From Ruminococcus sp. (GTDB taxonomy: Bacteria; Bacillota; Clostridia; Oscillospirales; Ruminococcaceae), in NCBI GenBank assembly GCA_017626015.1, contig JAGAJO010000008.1, positions 160,143 to 224,142 on the forward strand: a DNA stretch of 64,000 nt. Direction: 5' to 3'. Below the pieces are notes generated by a model. The model was not told the DNA's origin. It searched no databases and saw nothing but the letters and a program-made list of their open reading frames with translations. Of the stretch, positions 58,135-64,000 are shown one piece after another (the stretch's first letter is position 1; each line of letters opens with the position of its first letter). The position numbers and the translations under genes are program-made.

Positions 58135-59376
58135 TCAGCACTTATGCAGTACCACAGTAACAAGCATAGATCCGTTTCTGATCTCCGCAAAGATCTCACC
58201 GTCCATTTTGTGCATGAGCTGACGGCAGATGTACAAGCCCAGACCGCTGCCTTCACAGCTACCGGCATTTGAACCTCTCCAGAAGCTGTCAAATATATGC
58301 GGCAGCTCGGTCTCTGGCAGCGTACAGCCTCCGTTTTTTACGGTAATTAATTTGCAGTCCTCCTCTTCGGAAAATTCCAGGGATATTATGTGACCGTCAC
58401 CGTATTTAACAGCGTTTTCGGTAATGTTCTGTATCACCTCCACAAGCCTGTTAAGATCTCCTTTCAGAATACAGTCTGAATACTCGCCGATAATAAAATC
58501 AATGCCGATAAGGTAAAGCTTTTCTTTGTAATACTCTGAGATCTCCCTTACCGCCTGAGACAGATAAAATTCGTCCATATTAACCTCCAGATAAAGAAAA
58601 TCCTCATTTGACGCTTTGATTATCTCACTGACAAAGCTTTCTATTTCATCGGCTTTGTTGTTTATACTTTCGGCAATTTCCAGCTGCTTGTTTTTGTCGG
58701 GATATAAATTCTTAGACAACGCTTTTGAGTACAGCTTGATAGCTGACAGCGGGGTCTTTATGTCATGGGAAAGAGACAGGAGCAATGTCTTTTTTTCTTT
58801 CTGCAATTCAAGCTCGTGCTTTTTGGACTGTTCCAGCTTTTCACGCAGAAGATCTATACCCCACACGAACCGTCCGAAAAATTTGTTTTTGTTTTCCTTT
58901 ATAGGAACAGTGAGATTTCCCTTTGACAGCTCATACGGGACCTCTCTCAGTGTATTAAAGGGTTTTAAGATCCTATATCTTATAAAGAGCATAAATCCGA
59001 TAACAAGCAGAGAGATCACGCCGAGAAAGATATTTATCATCAATATCGTATTTCTGTTTATGATATTTTGCTTTGCGTTATATTCAATGCGGTAAAGCTC
59101 CCCGCTTATCTCTCTGATCACATAATCGCTTTCCGTTTCAAAGAATGCTTTTTCATCAGAGCCGTCAAGAGGAACTATTGCCGTGATAGTGCTGTATTCA
59201 GACAGATCTATGCTGTCAATACCGTTTTCTCCTATCTCGTTTGCGATACGGTTTGCCTCGACCCGATACTGTCTGCCGCTGTCGTCGGAGACCTGTCTCA
59301 TACAGTAATTGCACAATACAAACAGCAGAATAATAACAAGAATGACCGCCGCAAAAATTCTGTTAAAGCTTTTCAT
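58135..59376 (-). CDS. Sensor histidine kinase with extracellular loop
   Basis: A 413-residue kinase; ATG 59376 has GAGGT in front. Two membrane helices (about 8-26 and 111-132) bracket an extracellular domain of about 85 residues. A HAMP-like segment follows, then SLSHDIKTPL with His204, the N-box EVIQNITENAVKYGDG and the G-box SCEGSGLGLYICRQL. It overlaps the end of the response regulator gene region with an 8-base offset and ends an ABC transporter/two-component operon. Confidence 0.93.
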   Translation of the reverse strand: MKSFNRIFAAVILVIILLFVLCNYCMRQVSDDSGRQYRVEANRIANEIGENGIDSIDLSEYSTITAIVPLDGSDEKAFFETESDYVIREISGELYRIEYNAKQNIINRNTILMINIFLGVISLLVIGFMLFIRYRILKPFNTLREVPYELSKGNLTVPIKENKNKFFGRFVWGIDLLREKLEQSKKHELELQKEKKTLLLSLSHDIKTPLSAIKLYSKALSKNLYPDKNKQLEIAESINNKADEIESFVSEIIKASNEDFLYLEVNMDEFYLSQAVREISEYYKEKLYLIGIDFIIGEYSDCILKGDLNRLVEVIQNITENAVKYGDGHIISLEFSEEEDCKLITVKNGGCTLPETELPHIFDSFWRGSNAGSCEGSGLGLYICRQLMHKMDGEIFAEIRNGSMLVTVVLHKC

Positions 59377-59383
59377 ATCGACC

Positions 59384-60046
59384 TCACCCGAATCGGTAGC
59401 CCTTGCCCCAGACCGTAAGGATACGTTTTGGTTTTTTCGGGTCATCTTCAATTTTCTGACGCAGCCATTTTATGTGTACGGTAAGGGTCTGCGGTTCGGA
59501 AAAGCTGTCAAAGCCCCACACCTTATTGAAAATATAATCCTTGCTGAGCGTCCTGCCCTTGTTCTCTATCAGAAGCAGAAGCAGATCAAATTCCTTTGCG
59601 GTCATGCTGAGCGAAACGCCGTTTTTCCTTACCGTGCGTGTTTCACAGTTAATGGTAAGGTCTCCCTCTGTTATTTCGGAAACAGCGTATCTCCGCTTGA
59701 AAATACCGCTTATTTTTGCAAGCATAATATCTATATCATAAGGCTTTTCGATATAATCGTCCGCACCTAGAATAAGTCCGCCCAGCTTGTCCTCTTTGGA
59801 TGTTTTGGCGCTTACGATCAGGATAGGTGTATTACTGTTCTCACGTATTTTGGTGCATACCGCAAATCCGTCTGTTCCGGGGAGCATTATATCCAGCAGG
59901 ACGAGCCTCGCCCCGTATTTTTCATACAGAGACAAGGCTTTTTCTCCTGTTTCGGCAATGCTTACCGTGTAATTTTCCGCACGGAGGAAATCGCACAGCA
60001 GTTCTGCCAGCTCTTTGTCATCTTCCACGATAAGAATGTCCGTCAT
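59384..60046 (-). CDS. OmpR-family response regulator
   Basis: A 220-residue regulator. Its receiver has EDD (8-10), phosphoacceptor Asp52 in LVLLDIMLPG and Lys in IEKPYD. The winged helix has MTAKEFDLLLLLIENKGRTL and LTVHIKWLRQKIE. It begins directly after the ATPase gene (TAAAATG junction) and is followed at once by the kinase gene. It likely controls the promoter ahead of the permease gene. Confidence 0.94.
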   Translation of the reverse strand: MTDILIVEDDKELAELLCDFLRAENYTVSIAETGEKALSLYEKYGARLVLLDIMLPGTDGFAVCTKIRENSNTPILIVSAKTSKEDKLGGLILGADDYIEKPYDIDIMLAKISGIFKRRYAVSEITEGDLTINCETRTVRKNGVSLSMTAKEFDLLLLLIENKGRTLSKDYIFNKVWGFDSFSEPQTLTVHIKWLRQKIEDDPKKPKRILTVWGKGYRFG

Positions 60047-60047
60047 T

Positions 60048-60812
60048 TTACCAACCCATTTCTATCAGCCAGTTGTTGAGCGTTCTTGTACGTTCTTTCA
60101 ACTGGGTCTGAGAAGTGTACTTACCTAAATTATACTCCTCTTTTATGTTTCCGTCAACTATATACAGCACTCTTGTGCATTTTGCGGCAACCTTGACGTC
60201 GTGGGTGACAAGCATGATCGTTGTGTCCTCGGTGTTGAGTTTGGTCAGCTCCTCCATGACCTCCTCGGAGGAAGTCCGGTTGAGCGCTCCTGTGGGTTCG
60301 TCGGCGAAGATCATTTTCGGCTTGTTTATCATACTGCGGCATATACAAGCACGCTGGAGCTGTCCGCCTGAGACTTCGTTGATGTCATTGTTTGCGATCT
60401 CGATAATGCCCAGCTTGCGCATAAGATCCTGACCTCTGCGGACGGTCTCCTTGCGGCTCTCATCTATTTTTTTCGACTGGCAGGCGGGGAGAATGATATT
60501 GTCCATTATGGTAAGATTTTTGAGCATATACATCTGCTGGAAAATAAACCCCATTTCGTCCAGTCTGAGCTGCGCAAGCTCCTTGGAATTCATATCGGCG
60601 ATATTCTTTCCGCAGAAGCTTACTTCTCCCGCAGTAATGCTGTCCATACCCGAAACTGCGTACAGCAGGGTGGATTTTCCCGAGCCTGAGGGTCCCATGA
60701 CCGCAATCATTTCACCCTCGGCAACTGAAAAATTCACATTTGTCAGCACATTGTTCTGATACTTGTTGGTGATGTATGTTTTACAAAGATCTGTAACTTC
60801 TAAAATGTTCAT
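60048..60812 (-). CDS. ABC transporter ATP-binding protein, MacB/LolD type
   Basis: A 254-residue ATPase with Walker A GPSGSGKSTLLYAVSGMD, signature VSGGQLQRACICRSM and Walker B MIFADEPTGALNRTSSEEVM, the hallmark of the MacB/LolD/BceA mechanotransmission group. GGAGA precedes the start. It works with the FtsX-like permease encoded upstream. Confidence 0.94.
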   Translation of the reverse strand: MNILEVTDLCKTYITNKYQNNVLTNVNFSVAEGEMIAVMGPSGSGKSTLLYAVSGMDSITAGEVSFCGKNIADMNSKELAQLRLDEMGFIFQQMYMLKNLTIMDNIILPACQSKKIDESRKETVRRGQDLMRKLGIIEIANNDINEVSGGQLQRACICRSMINKPKMIFADEPTGALNRTSSEEVMEELTKLNTEDTTIMLVTHDVKVAAKCTRVLYIVDGNIKEEYNLGKYTSQTQLKERTRTLNNWLIEMGW

Positions 60813-60823
60813 AGCCGTTCTCC

Positions 60824-63172
60824 TTATTCAATATTTGATGTTTCGCTGGCTTTAATTTTTCTGAGCTGTAATGCGGTAAGCATACCCGAAAGCGTTGTGA
60901 CCGAGAATATCAACAGCGGATAGAGCAGGAATATCTTTAACGGTCTTATCTCAAATTCGATACTCTGTGCGCCCATCATCCGGAATATGGGTCCGACTAT
61001 CAGGTGTGAGAGCGGTGTACTGAGCGCCGACGCAAGTACAGCCGATATCAGAAGTACGATAGCGATACGTATCGTCTGCCATGCCACAAGCGAACCGGTT
61101 CTGAATCCGATAGCTTTCAGCGTTGCGATCTCTCCCTTTTCCTTGGTAAGGAAGCTCTTGACCATAAGTACCATTACGAGTATATTGATACTCAGTACCA
61201 CAATAATTATCATCAGCTTTACGCTGTCGAGCTGACCGCTGACGTCGCCGACCATATATCTGATATATTCGCCTGCGGTATAAGCTGTCCAGTCGGGATA
61301 GTGCTCTGCAAGCATAGCTTTTCTTTCGGAAAGCGTTTTGCCGTCCGGAGCGTCCTTATAGCGTATCTGCATTCCGAAGGCGCTGCCGACATAGTTATAA
61401 TCAAGATCCTCGTCCTGATAAAAACGTATGCCCTCGCCCATATTGGTCATGGACTGATACAGACCGCATACGGTATAGGTCTTGGTACTCTCGCCGTTTT
61501 TGATCTCAACGTCGTCGCCTATATTTACGTCTATTTGTTCGGCTATCAGACCTGTGATAGCTACCTCGCCGGCGTTCTGAGGAGCGCCGCCCTCCTCGTA
61601 CATATACTGATCCGCCGTCACATCTCCTATGCCCTGAAAAGCAACGGAAGTTGTTTTTTTATCATTGTGAGATATATTCATACGGAACATTGCCTCCTGG
61701 AAAACATCAGCTTCGATGTCATTTTCGGCTAAGTAATTTTTTACGCTCACCAGTCTGTCCTCCAGCTTTTTTCTGCTGCTGCTCTGATCAAACAGCAATT
61801 CCGTAGAAAGGACGTGATCGCATTCCGTCATATTGAACCAATAGATAGTGTTATCCGATTGCATGGTATTTATGGTGTTCTCAGGAATCGTTATCAGCAG
61901 AAGTCCCAGGGTGAAAATGATTATCATTGCGGCAAAGCGTTTAAGTCCGCTTAAAATATCATTGACTGCCATAAAGAAAACAGGGGATATGCGCGATCTG
62001 CTGAGATGAACCACGCCCTTGCGGGTGTATCTCTCGCCGTTTTCACCGTTGCGGATAGCGTCGATAGGAGAGAATTTTTTGATCTTACGGGTACACAAAT
62101 AGCAGAACAGAACTACCACAGCGGCAGTTGCGGCGGCGCAGACTAAATTCAGCCAGATACCTCCCGTTGAGCCGATAATGATATTTTTTGAAACGTTCCG
62201 CAGAAGCATTTTACCGAAGGGGATACTAAGCGCAAATCCGATAGCCGATCCGACGACTGAGGTCGCAAAATATTTTGTAATGTAGATACCTCTGATACGG
62301 CGGACTTCAATACCTATGGCTTTCATAACTCCTATCTCACGGAATTCCTCGCTCATGGTGAAATTGATAGTAAACCTGAGTATCAGCATAGAGATAAGTA
62401 TCAAACACATACTCACTACCAGTATGACTGCCGCTATGAGCATATCCATAATGTACGTCATATTCATCATGGAACGGTCAGCGTTGAAAAGGCTTGATAT
62501 TTCCGCATGGTTGAACTCGTCCATAAAATCGGCGTCGTCGGTATAGACATATTCGGAGTACATCATCGTTGCATCTTCACCGCTAAAATAGTCAAAATCA
62601 TTTTCGCTGACCAGCATTCGGGTCATGCCTATCATTCCCGAGCCGAAGCAAGCGTCCTTTGTACAGCCTTTCAGGGTAAATTCCTTAGTTTTGCCGTTAA
62701 GCGATATGGTAATTGTATCTCCGACCTCAAGATCATATTTTTTATTATAGAATATCAGGGCGGTCAAATAGATCTCGCCGTCTTTTACCTCGGTGATCTC
62801 CCTGTCATTCTTGTCGAAAACCCTGGTGGAGTTTTTCAGCGAGGAAATGCAGATGGTGGAATCGTATCCCAGCTTTTCCCCGTTATGCAGAATATCATTG
62901 GGGTCGATCGTTATCATTTCAAGAGTTTTGCAGTCATAGCCTTTTTGGTCTGCAAATTCGGTGAATTTCTCGTGCTCCGTCTCATTCGGGACAGTGATCC
63001 ACTGATCGGGGATATCAGCCTTGTCAAAATAGCTGTCCAGCGCGGTAACGACAGACGCAAGATTATTCACGCTGCTTGCGACGAACATTGCCGCAAGGAT
63101 AATGAAAATGAATAATATCATATTCATGGTTTTCTTGCGTTTCAGGTCTTTTTTCAATATACTTCGGTACAT
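60824..63172 (-). CDS. FtsX-like ABC permease
   Basis: A 782-residue permease. One N-terminal helix, a large extracellular domain (about 40-235), three helices with FREIGVMKAIGIEVRRIRGI, a central helix and second extracellular domain, then three final helices with KGEIATLKAIGFRTGSLVAW. These paired FtsX domains fit the MacB-like superfamily that uses ATP to drive movement across the membrane and not bulk transport. Ribosome binding site AAAGGAG. It is the first gene of the operon with ATPase, regulator and kinase. Likely roles are antimicrobial peptide resistance or lipoprotein handling. Confidence 0.92.
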   Translation of the reverse strand: MYRSILKKDLKRKKTMNMILFIFIILAAMFVASSVNNLASVVTALDSYFDKADIPDQWITVPNETEHEKFTEFADQKGYDCKTLEMITIDPNDILHNGEKLGYDSTICISSLKNSTRVFDKNDREITEVKDGEIYLTALIFYNKKYDLEVGDTITISLNGKTKEFTLKGCTKDACFGSGMIGMTRMLVSENDFDYFSGEDATMMYSEYVYTDDADFMDEFNHAEISSLFNADRSMMNMTYIMDMLIAAVILVVSMCLILISMLILRFTINFTMSEEFREIGVMKAIGIEVRRIRGIYITKYFATSVVGSAIGFALSIPFGKMLLRNVSKNIIIGSTGGIWLNLVCAAATAAVVVLFCYLCTRKIKKFSPIDAIRNGENGERYTRKGVVHLSRSRISPVFFMAVNDILSGLKRFAAMIIIFTLGLLLITIPENTINTMQSDNTIYWFNMTECDHVLSTELLFDQSSSRKKLEDRLVSVKNYLAENDIEADVFQEAMFRMNISHNDKKTTSVAFQGIGDVTADQYMYEEGGAPQNAGEVAITGLIAEQIDVNIGDDVEIKNGESTKTYTVCGLYQSMTNMGEGIRFYQDEDLDYNYVGSAFGMQIRYKDAPDGKTLSERKAMLAEHYPDWTAYTAGEYIRYMVGDVSGQLDSVKLMIIIVVLSINILVMVLMVKSFLTKEKGEIATLKAIGFRTGSLVAWQTIRIAIVLLISAVLASALSTPLSHLIVGPIFRMMGAQSIEFEIRPLKIFLLYPLLIFSVTTLSGMLTALQLRKIKASETSNIE

Positions 63173-63201
63173 CTTCCTGCTCCTTTCATTGTTGTGACTT
63201 T

Positions 63202-63235
63202 ATTATAGCAGGTAAATTATTAAATAATCCTTAAA
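63202..63235 (-). promoter_or_regulatory. Promoter of the second ABC/two-component operon
   Basis: On the minus strand an extended -10 TGCTATAAT (63210-63202) lacks a good -35. Direct repeats of TTTAA lie upstream, at plus positions 63220-63224 and 63231-63235 (as TTAAA), one helical turn apart. The layout copies that of 33137-33192. Confidence 0.6.
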
Positions 63236-63356
63236 TCCGGATCAGTGAAATACATCATAAGTATGTATACAAAGCTGCCGAAGTACCTTATAACAGGTAA
63301 AAAAGCGCAGCACTCTGAAAAAAGAGCGTTACGCTTTTATCGGTCATATAAAATTA

Positions 63357-63869
63357 TTACCTCCACACATCGGTTTTTGCGTCACGACCGTCATCAATAT
63401 CGGTACGTCCGGCAGCCTGAATGGTTTGCGCAATTATCTGAACATCCAGAGTATAACCCTCGGCAGGAGAATCTTTCGACGGCTTGCATTCATTGATGAG
63501 ATTGTCCGTTTCCTCTCCGCTGCTCACCGCCTGTTTATAGTAATAAAATCCGTCGGTGTCTTTTTCCCAGCTGCCGCCTATGGATAGTATGTAATCCACG
63601 TTCTCAGCCGGTGGCTGTGACAGGATTTTCCCCTCTGCATTTTTCCAGGTTATTACTATTGCCGCACGAACATACACGCTGTAGCCCGTTTCGGGGATCT
63701 TAATTTTCACATCCGATTTGACATTGTTTTCAAAGGTTTCAATTATTTCCGGATCTACGGATTTCGCCGAATTGAAATTATTGGATACGTTTTGGCTTTT
63801 CCATTTTAAAAATGCGGCTGTTCCTCCCACAGCTAAAAGTATTAATACAGCTAAGGCAACACCGCACAA
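63357..63869 (-). CDS. TasA/camelysin-like secreted protein, start within repeat
   Basis: At least 170 residues from a TTG at 63869; the frame stays open without a start codon to the window edge, so the gene may be longer. VALAVLILLAVGGTAAFLKW is a signal or membrane segment of the kind seen in SipW-processed TasA/camelysin proteins, followed by SQNVSNNFNSA. The mature part has ENNVKSDVKIKIPETGYSVY, VRAAIVITWKNAEG, DGFYYYKQAVSSGEETDNLI and GYTLDVQIIAQTIQA, which I recognise as a common clostridial small secreted-protein pattern. The TTG start lies inside the 200-bp repeat, which therefore either supplies a new N-terminus or broke the old one. Confidence 0.65.
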   Translation of the reverse strand: MCGVALAVLILLAVGGTAAFLKWKSQNVSNNFNSAKSVDPEIIETFENNVKSDVKIKIPETGYSVYVRAAIVITWKNAEGKILSQPPAENVDYILSIGGSWEKDTDGFYYYKQAVSSGEETDNLINECKPSKDSPAEGYTLDVQIIAQTIQAAGRTDIDDGRDAKTDVWR

Positions 63870-64000
63870 AGATTGTGCGACAGATGCGCAGTCAGATTTT
63901 TCGTCAGATTGTACAGAAACGACACAGGAATACTGTCGTATTTCAAGGAGTTTCTGTGCGATATGACGGAAAATAATGCAAGCAGATGGCGTACAAAGCC
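63850..64000 (+). repeat. 200-bp dispersed repeat (family A), cut by window end
   Basis: Starts aaggcaacaccgcacaaaga and runs with high similarity to the minus strand of 22482-22680, including gcgcagtcagatttttcgtc and ctgtgcgatatgacggaaa. The far end is outside the window. It covers the 5' part of the secreted-protein gene. Confidence 0.85.

Noticed and set aside
1-64000. CRISPR arrays, tRNA or rRNA genes, insertion sequences, prophage
   Set aside because: I looked for regular repeat-spacer patterns, tRNA-like cloverleaf motifs and transposase or integrase genes by eye and found none; a tRNAscan or IS search would be needed to exclude them fully.

Overview
The window reads as a piece of chromosome from an anaerobic low-to-mid-GC Firmicute of the class Clostridia, most like a Ruminococcus or related Oscillospiraceae gut bacterium. 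This is an inference from gene content and style: AdhE with Rex, an FprA flavodiiron protein, a PstSCAB-PhoU cluster followed by SpoVAC, a diaminopimelate operon under a lysine riboswitch, strong AGGAGG ribosome binding sites, and many TTGACA-17-TATAAT promoters. I saw no rRNA, tRNA, CRISPR array, transposase or phage structural gene.

Layout. 1-3000: a gene cut by the left edge with a degenerate kinase-like stretch, a VWA-domain protein and a divergent adenylosuccinate synthetase homologue. 3000-5100: an EamA/DMT transporter, then tyrA on the minus strand. 5401-7946: a four-gene unit of MotA/ExbB-like channel, two ExbD-like proteins and a patatin-like lipase. 8100-11200: metallophosphoesterase, M20 dipeptidase and rex. 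11270-12850: a lipoprotein and a phosphotransferase-fold protein lacking both catalytic aspartates. 13318-17650: adhE, fprA and a small XRE regulator facing a zinc-ribbon membrane protein. 18190-24142: pth, mfd and an orphan solute-binding lipoprotein. 24190-28800: the pst-phoU-spoVAC operon on the minus strand. 29101-35885, minus strand: a FucO-type dehydrogenase, a histidine kinase/ABC transporter/response regulator group and an ABC-F protein. 36256-43759: a large polyamine operon with both the SpeD/SpeE and the carboxyspermidine routes plus three unrecognised genes. 43895-47125, minus strand: dapB, dapA, asd and their lysine riboswitch. 47235-52795: queA, acyltransferase, PAS protein, phosphatase, tgt, mntP. 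52978-56947: a HAD phosphatase, an acyl-CoA synthetase and pyruvate kinase (minus). 57100-63172, minus strand: a TtcA-like protein with a broken PP-loop and a second ABC transporter/two-component group. The right edge holds a TasA/camelysin-like protein whose start lies inside a dispersed repeat.

Working together: Rex, AdhE, FucO, Pyk and FprA fit fermentative redox balance and oxygen defence. Asd-DapA-DapB feed lysine and peptidoglycan precursors under lysine feedback. The polyamine genes would make spermidine from arginine. Two separate kinase/regulator/ABC sets look like stress or peptide-sensing modules and share a promoter layout.

The least explained material is the ExbB/ExbD-patatin unit, the paired pseudokinase/VWA proteins, the three unknown genes in the polyamine operon, and at least three families of non-coding repeats: an element of about 200 bp with terminal inverted repeats, an element of about 110 bp with a perfect 15-bp hairpin, and a 25-base leader core shared by fprA and pstS. 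All functions are assigned from sequence recognition alone; no database search was run.
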